A stretch of DNA of 64,000 bases from Verrucomicrobium sp. BvORR106 (GCF_000739655.1 NZ_BATR01000092.1:1-64000), one strand, 5' to 3'. Shown: positions 8,188 to 17,316, numbered from the stretch's first letter. Notes: generated from the letters alone by a model not told the origin. Program-made: numbers and translations.

Positions 8188-9798
8188 ATGGCTGATCCCG
8201 CCGCCTCTGGCTCTGGCAACGCGAACGCCCGCGTGGTCGCTCAGTTGCTGGCGGAACTGGATGCGCTGGGCGTGGCGGAGTACTGCGTGGCCGCCGGCGC
8301 GCGCAATGCGCCGCTACTGGCCGTCATTCTGGATCGCGCCGAAGCACACGACCTCACGGTGCGGCACTTCTTTGAAGAACGCTGCGCCTCCTTCTTCGCG
8401 CTCGGCCGTGCCATGGAGACCCGCAAGGCGGTGGCCGTCATCACCACCAGCGGCACTGCGGTGGCCGAGCTCTTTCCCGCCGTGATGGAGGCTTACTACC
8501 AAGGCGCCCCCCTCGTGGTCGTGACTGCCGACCGCCCCTCGCGATACCGCGGCAGCGGCGCGCCCCAGGCCGTCGAGCAGGAGGGCATCTTTGCCAAGTA
8601 CGTGGTGCGCACCGTGGAGCTCGAAGATCGGGCCGATGGCAGTTTCGTACATGCAGAGTCCATCTCCGCCCGGCCGGGGCCGATGCATTTCAACGTCTGC
8701 CTGGAAGAGGATCTGATCGCGGACCTCCCGGAGGCCTCCCCAGCGGCTCCGCCCTATGAAGCGCCCGAAGCACTGGCGATTCTCGCGGCGCAGGACTGGG
8801 ACGAGTTCTGGGCGGCTCAAGGCCCCCTCGCCGTGGTGGCGGCCGGCATTCATCCTGATGACGTCCCGGCAGCGGTGGAAATCCTCGCCGCGCTCCAGGC
8901 TCCGATCGTCGCTGAAGCCACGTCCAACCTCCTCGGCGAACCCCGTCTGAATCCCTACCTGCTGCCCGCCAGCGAGCGGGTGTTGAAGCTTCTCGATCCC
9001 CAACGTGTCCTCCGGCTTGGTGCCGTGCCCTCCTGGCGCTGGTGGCGGGATCTGGAAGACCGACCTGAGGTTCGAGTGCTCAATGTCAGCCGCGCCCCCT
9101 TCCGCGGCCTGGCCCGGACAGAAAATGTCGCACTGGTGCCGTGGGAAACCCTTTCCTCGCCGCTTCCGCCGCAGCCTGAAAACACGATCCATCTGCCACC
9201 GGCGTCGGTGTTGGATTGTTTCCTCGAATCCCTCCCGCTCTCAGAGCCCGCCTGGATGCGGCACCTGGCCGGGTGCATTGCCCCCAGGGCCACGGTGTTT
9301 CTGGGCAATAGCCTGCCCATCCGCGAGTGGAACCTGGCCGTGCCCGCGCTCCCAACTGGCTGCCGCACCTGGGCGAATCGAGGAGCCAACGGCATCGACG
9401 GCCTCGTCTCCACCTGGCTCGGCGTCGCGGCTGATGCCGCCGAGTCCTGGCTCATCATCGGCGACCTCAGCACCCTGTACGATCTCAGCGCCCCCTGGAT
9501 TCTCGCCCAGCTTCCACCCGCGAAGCGCCGACTCGTCATCATTAACAACGGCGGCGGCAAGATCTTCTCACGCGTGGCCTGGCTGAAGAACGCCGGCCCC
9601 GAGGCCCGCAAGGTGATGGAGAACTCCCACACCCTCACCTTCGCCCCCTGGGCTCAGATGTGGGGCATAGACTACAAGTTGATCACTAACCTCGAAGATC
9701 TGACGGCTGCACACACCGCTGCGGATCAGTCAGCCTGTACGGTGTGGGAAGTGCGTCCCGATGCGAAGCAGACGGCGGCGTTTTGGAAACAATTTTGA
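8188..9798 (+). CDS. menD: 2-succinyl-5-enolpyruvyl-6-hydroxy-3-cyclohexene-1-carboxylate synthase
   Basis: ThDP-dependent enzyme that joins isochorismate and 2-oxoglutarate in menaquinone synthesis. It has 536 residues from ATG 8188 (MADPAASG). The PYR-domain region holds EERCASFFALGRAMETRKAV and TTSGTAVAELFPAVMEA, with TADRPSRYRGSGAPQAVEQ after it. The C-terminal ThDP/Mg motif reads IGDLSTLYDLSAPW then NNGGGKIFS, matching MenD. Its stop codon is the first triplet of an AT-rich inverted repeat. Other men genes are not in this window. Confidence 0.94.
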   Translation: MADPAASGSGNANARVVAQLLAELDALGVAEYCVAAGARNAPLLAVILDRAEAHDLTVRHFFEERCASFFALGRAMETRKAVAVITTSGTAVAELFPAVMEAYYQGAPLVVVTADRPSRYRGSGAPQAVEQEGIFAKYVVRTVELEDRADGSFVHAESISARPGPMHFNVCLEEDLIADLPEASPAAPPYEAPEALAILAAQDWDEFWAAQGPLAVVAAGIHPDDVPAAVEILAALQAPIVAEATSNLLGEPRLNPYLLPASERVLKLLDPQRVLRLGAVPSWRWWRDLEDRPEVRVLNVSRAPFRGLARTENVALVPWETLSSPLPPQPENTIHLPPASVLDCFLESLPLSEPAWMRHLAGCIAPRATVFLGNSLPIREWNLAVPALPTGCRTWANRGANGIDGLVSTWLGVAADAAESWLIIGDLSTLYDLSAPWILAQLPPAKRRLVIINNGGGKIFSRVAWLKNAGPEARKVMENSHTLTFAPWAQMWGIDYKLITNLEDLTAAHTAADQSACTVWEVRPDAKQTAAFWKQF

Positions 9799-9896
9799 AT
9801 TAGGAATTAGAAATTAGGAATGATGAATGAAGCTTCTTCCTGGGCTGAACTTGAGAGCCAGAGGCATTTCATTTCTAATTCATAATTCCTAATTCA
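9796..9896. repeat. AT-rich inverted repeat at a convergent junction
   Basis: The left arm (9796-9828) and right arm (9866-9896) are imperfect reverse complements, both beginning TGAATTAGGAATTA when read inward. The first TGA of each arm is the stop codon of menD on plus and of the CNNM gene on minus. It may work as a bidirectional terminator. A related arrangement is at 24392-24510. Confidence 0.75.
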
Positions 9897-10841
9897 GCAT
9901 TTTGTCGGTCCATTCGTCGCGAGGATGATCCCCAGCAGCGCCTGCTGCGTGAGCACGCCCACGGCTTCGCCGTCGTCGTTCACTACGGCAGCAATGGGCT
10001 CGCCGCGTTTGCGCAGGGCTTGCAGGCAGCGCAGGGCGGACTCTGAGGTCTTCATCTGCGAAAGGGGGCGCATGAACTGGCGCACCATCTTGTCGGGCTG
10101 GATGCGGGAGGGCAAGGCGGCCACGTCCAGCCAGCCGAGCAGGGCACCATTGGTGCCCATGACGGGACGCCAGGCGTGGTTTTGCTCGCGGCACAGCACC
10201 AGGGCGCTGGAGACGGGCATCTCCGGGAAGAGGGCGGTGACCTGCTTGAGCGGCATCATCGCATCCTGCGCGCATACTTCCTGCAGGCGACCGGCCTTGT
10301 GCAACATGCTGCCTACCGTAGGGCGCAGCACGCACAGGGATTCCACGGTTTTGGCCAGGGAGGCCATGCTGCGTTGATCACTTTCTTCCGGCACATCATT
10401 GAGCACCCGGGACTGGAAGAGATGGGCCAGGGCCAGCCAGGGGCGCGCGAGCTTCAGCAGGATGGCCAGCGGCTTCGTCAAGAGACGCAATACGCCCAGC
10501 GGATAACGATGGAAGAGCTGCTTGGGCAGTAGTTCCAGCAACACCAGGAAAAGCGGGGTCAGGACCACCAGCGCCACCAGCCAGCCCCAGGGGCCCAGGG
10601 CTCGCACCAGCTCGCGCACGCTCAACAGATAGCCCAGGAGGCTGAAGCAGTGATTCAACGCCGTGACGGTGTGCAGCAACTCCACCCGGTGCTCCAGCAG
10701 GGCGAGAAGTCGGGAGGAGGACTTGTCACCCGCCTCTGCAGAGTGACGGGTGCGCACACGGCTGATGGTGAGCAGGGCGCTCTCCACCCCGGAAAGGAGG
10801 AAGGCGAGGGCGAGACTGATGAAAATAATGGCCGCACTCAT
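9894..10841 (-). CDS. CNNM/DUF21 membrane protein with CBS domains (small paralogue)
   Basis: This 315-residue inner-membrane protein begins with a hydrophobic helix (AAIIFISLALAFLLSGVESAL) typical of the CNNM/DUF21 domain. Further segments lie near residues 60-125 (LVALVVLTPLFLVLLELLPKQ). A CBS pair follows (about 185-310, ending GEAVGVLTQQALLGIIL). It lacks the C-terminal CorC/HlyC domain of its neighbour. Its start overlaps the upstream gene's stop by 4 bp (ATGA), so the two are co-transcribed and probably act together, perhaps as a heteromer in divalent cation transport. Family role is general knowledge; the specific ion is unknown. Confidence 0.85.
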   Translation of the reverse strand: MSAAIIFISLALAFLLSGVESALLTISRVRTRHSAEAGDKSSSRLLALLEHRVELLHTVTALNHCFSLLGYLLSVRELVRALGPWGWLVALVVLTPLFLVLLELLPKQLFHRYPLGVLRLLTKPLAILLKLARPWLALAHLFQSRVLNDVPEESDQRSMASLAKTVESLCVLRPTVGSMLHKAGRLQEVCAQDAMMPLKQVTALFPEMPVSSALVLCREQNHAWRPVMGTNGALLGWLDVAALPSRIQPDKMVRQFMRPLSQMKTSESALRCLQALRKRGEPIAAVVNDDGEAVGVLTQQALLGIILATNGPTKC

Positions 10842-12118
10842 GCCTCCTTGGCCTCCCCGTTTTCATCAGTTGTTTCCAAGACCTGCAGCTCCAGCTGCAG
10901 AATCCGGGCGCGTGAGGTGCGCTTCACCTTGATGACCACCTGCTCCAGCGTGAGCTGTTCACCCGGCTTGGGCGGGTAGCCAAAGCGGTTCATGACCAGA
11001 CCGGCCACGGTGTCCACGCTTTCTGACGGGGGCAGGGTGATGCCGAGCTCCCGCTCCACCTCCTCCAGACGCGTGTTTCCTTGTACCAGGTAGCGGTCAG
11101 GGCCGATGGGCTGGATGCCGATGGTGTTGCCCGGTGCGGGTGCCGTCTTGGCGAGGAGCAGCTCTACGAACTTCTCGCGGGTGAGCAGACCTTCGAACCC
11201 GCCGTACTCATCCACCACCACGGCGGCCGAATCTTCCGCAGGCAGATGCTGACGCCAGGCTTCAACGAGGAGGATCGTCTTTGGCACGAAGATGGGCTCC
11301 ACGGTCAGAGTGCTCCAGTGCGGGCGGCCCGCCAGCTTCCAGCGCTGCACATCCACGAGGTAGGCAATGGCGTCCTGCTTTTCATCGTACACGGGGACGA
11401 AGCGCTGGCGGCTGCTCTCCAGGGTGTGCAGGGCTTCCATCTCACCCGCATCATGCGGCATGAGCAGCAGGTCCACGCGCGGGGTCATGGCATCGCGCAC
11501 GGTCAGGCTGTTGAGATCGATCACGGAGCGCAACAATGCTGCCTCATCGGCACCCAGAGCCCCTTGCTCCTCCCTCATGTCGATGAGGGTCTCCACCTCC
11601 TCCGGCAGAAGGTTGTGGCGGGGTTTCACCTTCTTTGGCGCGAAGAAGGTGGCCAGCCCCTCGCTGGTCTGGCGGAGGTACTGGGTGACCGGGCGGCAGA
11701 AGCCTCGCACCGCGAGAAAGAGTGGCAGCGTGCGTCGCAGGGTGCGGGTAGGGGAGCGCAGCGCCAGGGCATTGGGCAGGAACTCCACCACGACAAAACC
11801 GGTGCCAAAGAGGGCCAGACCACTGATCCACGGGTTCCCACCCAAACCGCGCAGCGGTCCCATCACCAGCCAGAGACCGATGGTGGCCAGCACCAGATTG
11901 CAGAAGCTGCCCAGCAGCAGCACCTCGGGCAGGGCGGAGAGGGGATCCTTGATCTCCGGGGCGTATTGAGCACGTCCCTTGACGCCGGCAATGCCTTCCG
12001 AAGGGGAACCTTTCTTACGCAGGACAAACAATGCCGTCTCCAGCGCCGAGAAGCTCGCTGCCACATAGAGCAGCACCGCAAAGGCGAGGGATAGGATGAC
12101 AGGCACCAGCAGACTCAT
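10838..12118 (-). CDS. CNNM/DUF21-CBS-CorC_HlyC family protein
   Basis: Full-length hemolysin C/CorC-type protein of 426 residues. The N-terminal DUF21 domain has about four membrane segments (first helix VILSLAFAVLLYVAASF). The CBS pair is around residues 200-330 (LTVRDAMTPRVDLLLMP; AVVVDEYGGFEGLLTREKF). The C-terminal transporter-associated domain follows (DRYLVQGNTRLEEVERELG to GYPPKPGEQL). Members are linked to Mg or Co homeostasis. First gene of a two-gene unit with the smaller paralogue. The 115 bp upstream of it hold nothing recognisable. Confidence 0.88.
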   Translation of the reverse strand: MSLLVPVILSLAFAVLLYVAASFSALETALFVLRKKGSPSEGIAGVKGRAQYAPEIKDPLSALPEVLLLGSFCNLVLATIGLWLVMGPLRGLGGNPWISGLALFGTGFVVVEFLPNALALRSPTRTLRRTLPLFLAVRGFCRPVTQYLRQTSEGLATFFAPKKVKPRHNLLPEEVETLIDMREEQGALGADEAALLRSVIDLNSLTVRDAMTPRVDLLLMPHDAGEMEALHTLESSRQRFVPVYDEKQDAIAYLVDVQRWKLAGRPHWSTLTVEPIFVPKTILLVEAWRQHLPAEDSAAVVVDEYGGFEGLLTREKFVELLLAKTAPAPGNTIGIQPIGPDRYLVQGNTRLEEVERELGITLPPSESVDTVAGLVMNRFGYPPKPGEQLTLEQVVIKVKRTSRARILQLELQVLETTDENGEAKEA

Positions 12119-12233
12119 CGCAAGGCAGGGATGGTCTTCGCGGAGAAGCCATCCCGGGAAAGGGTCTTATGCCGGATGTGGGCCAAGGCGGTGTGAATTC
12201 TTTCATCAACACCGCCCGGCACGCATTCAGGCG

Positions 12234-13469
12234 TCAGTCTTCGAGGGTATGGATGAAGAGGCCCGAACGCAGTTTGGGCTCGAACCAGGTGCTCTTGGGC
12301 GGCATGATCTGGCCGGCGTCGGCAATGTCCATGAGCTGCGAGACCGTGGTGGGGTACATGCTGAAGGCCACGGCGTGGGAGCCGCTGTCCACCAGCTTTT
12401 CCAGCTCCGCCGTGCCGCGGATGCCGCCGATGAAGTCGATCCGGTCGCTCGTGCGCGGATCGTCAATGCCCAGCACCGGAGCCAGCACCCGCTGCTGCAG
12501 GATGCTCACGTCTAGCGCGTCTTCCGGCGTTGCGTCCGGAGTGGGCTCCCAGTTCAGCGTGTGCCACACGCCACCGAGGTACATGCAGGCCTCGCCCGCC
12601 TTCTCCGGCGTCTTCTTGCCATTGGGATCCATGCTGAAGATGGAGCCGATCTTTTCCAGGAACTCCTGCAGGGAGTGGCCGTTGAGGTTCTTCACCGCCC
12701 GGTTGTAGGGGAGGATCTTCAGCTCGCTGGCAGGGAAGAGCACGTTCAGGAACCAGTTGTAGTTCTCCTGGCCCGTGTGGTTCGGGTTGTTGTCGCGGCG
12801 CTCCTTGCCCACGCGGGCGGCGCTGGCGCTGCGGTGGTGACCATCCGCCACGTAGGCGAGGGGGATCTCATCCGCGAAGTACTTGCTGATCGCCTCGCAG
12901 GTCTCTGCGGGCAGACGCCACACCTGGTGACGGATGCCATCGGGAGCTACGAAGTCGTTGATCGGCGCGTCCTCGGTCTCGTGCTTCTTGGTCAGGGCCA
13001 GCACACCAGCGTGGTCGCGGTAAGTCAGGAAGATCGGGCCGGTGTTGGCGCTGAGCTCATCCACCAGGCGGGTGCGGTCGTCCTCTTTCACCTTCCGCGT
13101 CTTCTCGTGCTTGCGGATGATGTCGTTCTCGTAGTCCTCAATGTTGCACACGCCCACCAGGCCGGTCTGGGCGTGCTCGCCCATCACCTGACGGTAGAGG
13201 TACATGCAGGGGGCGGCTTCGCGCACGAGCACGCCGTCGGACTGTAGTTTCTTGAAGTTCTCGACCGCCTTGGCGTACACGGCGTCGTCGTAGTCACCCA
13301 CGGTGTCCGGCAGGTCGATCTCCGCGCGGTCCACGTGAATCAGGTTGATTGGGTTGCTTTCGCCCAGTGCCTTGGACTCGGCACGGTTGACGACGTCATA
13401 GGGCACGGCCGCGACTTGAGGCGCGAGTTCGGGAGTGGGCACAAGGCCCTGGAAGGAGCGAAGCTGCAT
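12234..13469 (-). CDS. DUF1015 family protein
   Basis: This 411-residue soluble protein starts at ATG 13469 (MQLRSFQGLVPTPEL). It shows the DUF1015 pattern: an N-terminal VAAVPYDVVNRAE segment, RKHEKTRKVKEDDRTRL in the middle, and the signature VADGHHRSASAARV, then FNVLFPASELKILPYNR-like sequence. Archaeal DUF1015 members include a free-serine kinase (SerK), but bacterial roles are mostly unassigned. It stands alone between the CNNM pair and the ThuA gene. I do not assign a reaction. Confidence 0.88.
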   Translation of the reverse strand: MQLRSFQGLVPTPELAPQVAAVPYDVVNRAESKALGESNPINLIHVDRAEIDLPDTVGDYDDAVYAKAVENFKKLQSDGVLVREAAPCMYLYRQVMGEHAQTGLVGVCNIEDYENDIIRKHEKTRKVKEDDRTRLVDELSANTGPIFLTYRDHAGVLALTKKHETEDAPINDFVAPDGIRHQVWRLPAETCEAISKYFADEIPLAYVADGHHRSASAARVGKERRDNNPNHTGQENYNWFLNVLFPASELKILPYNRAVKNLNGHSLQEFLEKIGSIFSMDPNGKKTPEKAGEACMYLGGVWHTLNWEPTPDATPEDALDVSILQQRVLAPVLGIDDPRTSDRIDFIGGIRGTAELEKLVDSGSHAVAFSMYPTTVSQLMDIADAGQIMPPKSTWFEPKLRSGLFIHTLED

Positions 13470-13570
13470 GGGGTGTGACGGAAAACGAATCGACTGAGAG
13501 GGTGTCTGTAGCGGTGCCAGACTCAATGTGCAAGCCGGGGGCGCTGACAATCCTGCCCGCCGAATGCGCA

Positions 13571-13597
13571 GAAACCAGCCCTCCTCGGGCTGGTTTC
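13571..13597 (-). terminator. Perfect 11-bp hairpin after the ThuA gene
   Basis: GAAACCAGCCC (13571-13581) pairs exactly with GGGCTGGTTTC (13587-13597) around a 5-base loop. It lies 38 bp past the stop of the ThuA gene on the minus strand. No U-tract follows, so it may be a processing or end-protecting hairpin. Confidence 0.55.
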
Positions 13598-13634
13598 CGG
13601 CGGGAAAAGCATGAAACTGAGCACCTTGCCTCAG

Positions 13635-14546
13635 TTACTTGGCAGGCTTCGGGTAGCCCTCCAGAGTCACCACGGAGACCTTCTCCGCAGTCGGGAAATC
13701 GGCCGGGACGGCGGCGGTGGCCACCACCTTGCCCGTGGCCGCCCACTCGGTGCCGCGCTGGAGCAGAGTGTAGAAGCCGCGGTCCAGCATCGAGTAGTCC
13801 GCATGACCCAGGGTGGTGTGTAAGACTCGCCCCTTCCCGTAGCTCAGCACCATCGTATTGGGCTCCAGCACCCCAGTCAGGTCAGAGGTGGAGGCGGTGA
13901 GGATCTCCACATTCTCCGCCGGGCCGCGCAGCTTGCTGTACAGCTCGTCCTTGGCGTGCATCCAGGTCTTTGGCAGCCCCTTGGTGATCGGGTGGGCGGC
14001 ATTCAGGGTCTGGATGAGGAATTCATGCTGCGGGCCGTGAGCCCCGCCGTTGCCGGCCGTGGTGTCGCGGAAGAGCTTGCCTTCCTTCACATAGAGCCAG
14101 GGGCCGCTCTTCTCATTCCGCCCGCCCCAGCCACCCACGCCGATCATGTCGTTGTAGGCTTTCCAGTTGGGGAAGGAGTTGTTCGCGGCATGCACGGAGA
14201 CGAAGCCGCCGCCGTTTTGTACAAAGGTCTCGAAGCTCTTCTGCACGTCTTCTGGCCAGTCGGCCCCGTTGTAGTTGCTCACCACCACCGCGTAGTCGGC
14301 GAACTTCGGCTGCCACGTCTTCCAGGCCTCGGCGGGCGAGTTTTTCACCGGCGCGGTGGAGACCGCCACGGTGAATGCGCCGCTGCTCTCCAGCGCGTGC
14401 ACCAGCACCGGCGTGGTGTTTTGCCAGTTGTGGTTGTTCTGACCATCCACGATCAGAACTTTGAGTTTGTCCGCAGCGGAGGCGGTGACGGCGACCAGCA
14501 GGGCCGCGGTGAAGGTGAGGGTGTGCAGAAGGCGGTGCAGTTTCAT
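13635..14546 (-). CDS. Secreted ThuA-domain protein
   Basis: A 303-residue protein starting at ATG 14546 with a signal peptide (LHTLTFTAALLVAVTASAA). It has one ThuA-like, glutamine-amidotransferase-fold domain (KLKVLIVDGQNNHNW; GGGFVSVHAANNSF; an AHPITKGLPKTW segment). The frame is open far upstream, but this start gives a clean signal peptide and the upstream part is antisense to the next gene. ThuA proteins occur in sugar utilisation and are abundant in Verrucomicrobiota and Planctomycetes; no reaction is assigned. It diverges from the LRR-like gene across a 174-bp gap holding a strong hairpin. Confidence 0.88.
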   Translation of the reverse strand: MKLHRLLHTLTFTAALLVAVTASAADKLKVLIVDGQNNHNWQNTTPVLVHALESSGAFTVAVSTAPVKNSPAEAWKTWQPKFADYAVVVSNYNGADWPEDVQKSFETFVQNGGGFVSVHAANNSFPNWKAYNDMIGVGGWGGRNEKSGPWLYVKEGKLFRDTTAGNGGAHGPQHEFLIQTLNAAHPITKGLPKTWMHAKDELYSKLRGPAENVEILTASTSDLTGVLEPNTMVLSYGKGRVLHTTLGHADYSMLDRGFYTLLQRGTEWAATGKVVATAAVPADFPTAEKVSVVTLEGYPKPAK

Positions 14547-14616
14547 AGGAGGATCGGGGCACAGGTACGGCGGCCCGGGCGATGTCTTGCAAGCCGGTGG
14601 CGCAACTTCTCCCAAC

Positions 14617-14648
14617 GCCGGAACCCCCGAGCTTTCGGGGGTTCCGGC
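14617..14648. promoter_or_regulatory. Perfect 14-bp hairpin in a divergent intergenic region
   Basis: GCCGGAACCCCCGA (14617-14630) pairs with TCGGGGGTTCCGGC (14635-14648) around GCTT. It sits between the start codons of the divergent ThuA and LRR-like genes, so it would fall in the 5' leader or promoter of one or both. It could be an operator, an attenuating structure, or a terminator blocking read-through. Confidence 0.55.
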
Positions 14649-14720
14649 GGATATGTATAAGAAGCGCCAGGGGAGTGGAGTTTTTCTGTAGCTTTGCCTC
14701 GTCTCGCATCCCACCCTCTC

Positions 14721-15923
14721 ATGAACTTCCAACTCCGTCGTCGCTCTTCCGTGCTCCTGGCCTGCTCCCTGGCCGCATTGTTCTCTGTTTCTCCGTTCGC
14801 CTTCTCCGCACCCGGGGATACCCTCGCGGGCGTGAAGACGCAGGCGGATCTGGACAAGGTGATCGCGGAGACGGCCGATGCGAAGCTCAAGCAGGCCATC
14901 AAAGACAACGCCGCCGCCATTCTCGCCGCTGCCTATGAGAAGACGCACGTCGAGGCCATCCTGAAGGCCATCGAGATCTCGCCCGGCAAGGCGGAGAAGA
15001 TCAACGCCACACCCGACAGCCTCAAACAGGCTGCCGGTGGGGACATCGCCCTCTTCGATACCCTGAAGTCGGTGGACCTCGGCATCCCCAATGCGGGTCC
15101 GCATGATCATCGCAAGACCGATCCCTATGATGCAGCCTTCTTTGAGCACGTGGGCCAGCTTTCCAAGATCGAGTCGCTCAACATCATCGCCACCAAGGCC
15201 AACGACGAGTGGATCGCCCCTCTGGGCAAGCTCAAGACGTTGAAGACGCTCAAGTTCACCAACAACGGCAAGCTCAGCGATGCCGGTCTGGAAAAGCTCG
15301 CTGGGCTGAAGCAGCTCGAGGCCTTCTCCTTTGTAGGCACCGGGATGAAGGGGCATGCCTATGCCAAGTTCGAGGGGTGGACCGCGCTCACCCGCGTGAG
15401 CCATCGCGGCAGCAGCATCGATGACGAAGGCCTCACCCTGCTCTGCGCGAAGTTTTCCAATCTGGAGAGCATCAGCCTCGCTCACGCCAAATTCGGTGAT
15501 GCTGGTGTGGCGCAGTTGCCCAAGCTCACCAAGCTCAAAGGCCTGGAGCTCGGCAGCAAGAATGCCACGCCCGGCAGCCTTGTCCACGTGGCCAAGATGT
15601 CGCTGGAATACCTGCAACTCGGCGATGGTCTCGATGCCCCGGAAGGCATCGCCGCCATCAAAGGCATGACCACCCTCCGCCGCCTCACCCTGACCAACGC
15701 CAAGTCCCTTGGTGATGCGGACTTGCAGGCCGTCGCGGGCATCAAAGGCCTGGAAAGCCTCGAGCTGAACAGCGTGGAACTCACCGACGAACGCCTCCCT
15801 CTGCTCAAATCCTTCTCCCATCTCAAGGAGTTGCGCATCGTGAATCGCCCCAAGGGGTACACCCCGGAAGTGCAGGCCAAGGTGAAGGAACTCCTGCCTA
15901 AGGTGGCGCTGAAGTTTGAGTAA
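14721..15923 (+). CDS. Secreted leucine-rich-repeat-like protein
   Basis: A 400-residue protein starting at ATG 14721 with a signal peptide (RSSVLLACSLAALFSVSPFAFSA). After an Ala/Lys-rich helical segment (about 30-110), repeated units of 23-26 residues follow with the pattern LxxLxxLxLxxxxxxDxGLxxLxxL. Examples are LKTLKTLKFTNNGKLSDAGL, SLEYLQLGDGLDAPEG and LESLELNSVELTDERLPLL. This resembles the LRR proteins common in Planctomycetes and Verrucomicrobiota. It is probably an exported binding protein; the ligand is unknown. It is divergent from the ThuA gene. Confidence 0.8.
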   Translation: MNFQLRRRSSVLLACSLAALFSVSPFAFSAPGDTLAGVKTQADLDKVIAETADAKLKQAIKDNAAAILAAAYEKTHVEAILKAIEISPGKAEKINATPDSLKQAAGGDIALFDTLKSVDLGIPNAGPHDHRKTDPYDAAFFEHVGQLSKIESLNIIATKANDEWIAPLGKLKTLKTLKFTNNGKLSDAGLEKLAGLKQLEAFSFVGTGMKGHAYAKFEGWTALTRVSHRGSSIDDEGLTLLCAKFSNLESISLAHAKFGDAGVAQLPKLTKLKGLELGSKNATPGSLVHVAKMSLEYLQLGDGLDAPEGIAAIKGMTTLRRLTLTNAKSLGDADLQAVAGIKGLESLELNSVELTDERLPLLKSFSHLKELRIVNRPKGYTPEVQAKVKELLPKVALKFE

Positions 15924-15961
15924 GGCAAAACTCGCGGTTCGATCTAGGAACCAACCCATCC

Positions 15962-16015
15962 GAACTCCAACCTGTGACTTCCAACGAAGCGGGTTGGAGT
16001 TCCGCTTTTAAGCGG
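15962..16015 (+). repeat. Hairpin repeat after the LRR-like gene
   Basis: GAACTCCAACC (15962-15972) pairs with GGTTGGAGTTC (15992-16002), and a small CCGC/GCGG hairpin follows at once. The 19-base core CAACGAAGCGGGTTGGAGT (15982-16000) recurs at 16338-16356, again with an ACTCCAA partner upstream. Apart from repeats, 15924-16692 contains no convincing gene. Confidence 0.65.
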
Positions 16016-16096
16016 TGAAGCTAGTCCCAAGAGCAACACCAGCTTGTTCCCTTTCCAATTTTCGAGGCATGACCAACACCTGGCCCCGCTCGCGGG

Positions 16097-16243
16097 GCTG
16101 TGGAGTGCGGCGTGAAGCGCCGCTTTGTCCGGCAGTATTAGCATGGCAGGCGATAAGAGGCAATCCAGCCCCCTGTTCGGCCGATGGATCCCTGCACCCT
16201 TTACGAGCCACGAAAGCGGCGCTTCACGCACGCACTCCACAGC
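16097..16243. repeat. 147-bp element with ~31-bp inverted ends
   Basis: The left end (16097-16127, GCTGTGGAGTGCG then GCGTGAAGCGCCGCTTTG) is the near-exact reverse complement of the right end (16211-16243), differing by small indels. The interior has no reading frame of note. MITE-like, no transposase in the window. Elsewhere in this gap, ATCCCTTTCAGGGAT near 16538-16552 forms a short hairpin. Confidence 0.75.
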
Positions 16244-16337
16244 GACTTCGTCGCCAGATGGAGAACGCACCGGCCTCCCCGGATATCTCCCACCCTCCGG
16301 CACTGGTGGACTCCGCGAATCAATCACTCCAAGACGT

Positions 16338-16356
16338 CAACGAAGCGGGTTGGAGT
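16338..16356 (+). repeat. Second copy of the CAACGAAGCGGGTTGGAGT core
   Basis: Identical over 19 bases to 15982-16000, with ACTCCAA at 16326-16332 giving a hairpin arm in the same relative position as in the first copy. Confidence 0.6.
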
Positions 16357-16692
16357 ACCGACTTCAGTCGGCCGCAACTCCTCAGTCGCACCACCTCACG
16401 CGCCCGCCACCATCATGGGTCTCCAAGTCTGCCGGAGATTCGTAGATAATCCATCGGCTTCCGCACCTGAAGCTCTATTCTCGGAGAACCCAAGGTTGAC
16501 TCGCTTAGGGCTTGTCCAACCTTCGGCTGTGCTAGATATCCCTTTCAGGGATAAAATGCGGCTCTCTCTGCGAGTTTGCGTCACTCCCAGATTCAACTTG
16601 ATGCCTCCGCAATCCGAACCCGCATCCTCCGTCCAATCCCACCTCCAACACCTTGACGCACTGACGCACTGCCCACTGACGTACCGATCAAA

Positions 16693-17316
16693 ATGGACCT
16701 CTTCGCGCCAGATCCCGCCGCCAACCTGCTGCCCTGCGACGGCGTCACGCTTTACCACGGTCGCATCTTCACGCTAGCCGAGGCCGACCGCTACCTCGCC
16801 GCCCTCACCTCCACCCTGCAATGGGCGCATGACGAGGTTGTCCTCTACGGCCGTCGCATCACCACAGCCCGCAAGGTGGCCTGGTACGGCGAGTCTCCCT
16901 TTGCCTACACTTACTCCGGCGCCACCAAGACCGCTCTTTCCTGGACCCCTGAACTACGGGAAATCAAAGCCCTCGTTGAAAAGACCACCGGCACCACCTA
17001 CAACTCCTGCCTGGCCAATCTCTACCACACCGGCGAGGAGGGCATGGGCTGGCACAGTGACGATGAAAAGGTGATGGGAAAGAACACCTCCATTGCCTCC
17101 ATCAGCCTCGGGGCCGAGCGCAAGTTCGCCTTCAAACACAAAACCCGACCCGACCTCGGCACCATCTCCCTCCTCCTGGAGCACGGCAGCCTCCTCGAGA
17201 TGAAAGGCCCCACCCAAACCCACTGGCTCCACCGCCTGCCTCCGACGAAGAAAGTCAGCGAGCCGCGGGTGAATCTGACCTTCAGAACCTTTGTTAATGC
17301 TGGAAAGAAAGGATGA
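16693..17316 (+). CDS. AlkB-like 2-oxoglutarate/Fe(II) dioxygenase
   Basis: A 207-residue cytosolic protein with the AlkB fold. The iron ligands are visible in NLYHTGEEGMGWHSDDE (His and Asp of HxD). The distal His is in GPTQTHWLHRLPPTKK, and the 2-oxoglutarate-binding Arg in EPRVNLTFR. ASISLGAERKFAFKHK is the typical core beta segment. Family members reverse alkylation damage in DNA or RNA by oxidative demethylation. The layout is closest to ALKBH2-like bacterial members. It stands alone, convergent with ilvA. Confidence 0.9.
   Translation: MDLFAPDPAANLLPCDGVTLYHGRIFTLAEADRYLAALTSTLQWAHDEVVLYGRRITTARKVAWYGESPFAYTYSGATKTALSWTPELREIKALVEKTTGTTYNSCLANLYHTGEEGMGWHSDDEKVMGKNTSIASISLGAERKFAFKHKTRPDLGTISLLLEHGSLLEMKGPTQTHWLHRLPPTKKVSEPRVNLTFRTFVNAGKKG

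Noticed and set aside
14547-15959. N-terminal extension of the ThuA frame by about 470 codons
   Set aside because: The extension is antisense to the LRR-like gene and would bury a clean signal peptide at 14546.
15944-16777. Several frames of 60-200 codons in the gap before the AlkB-like gene
   Set aside because: They overlap each other and pass through inverted repeats; none has a family motif.
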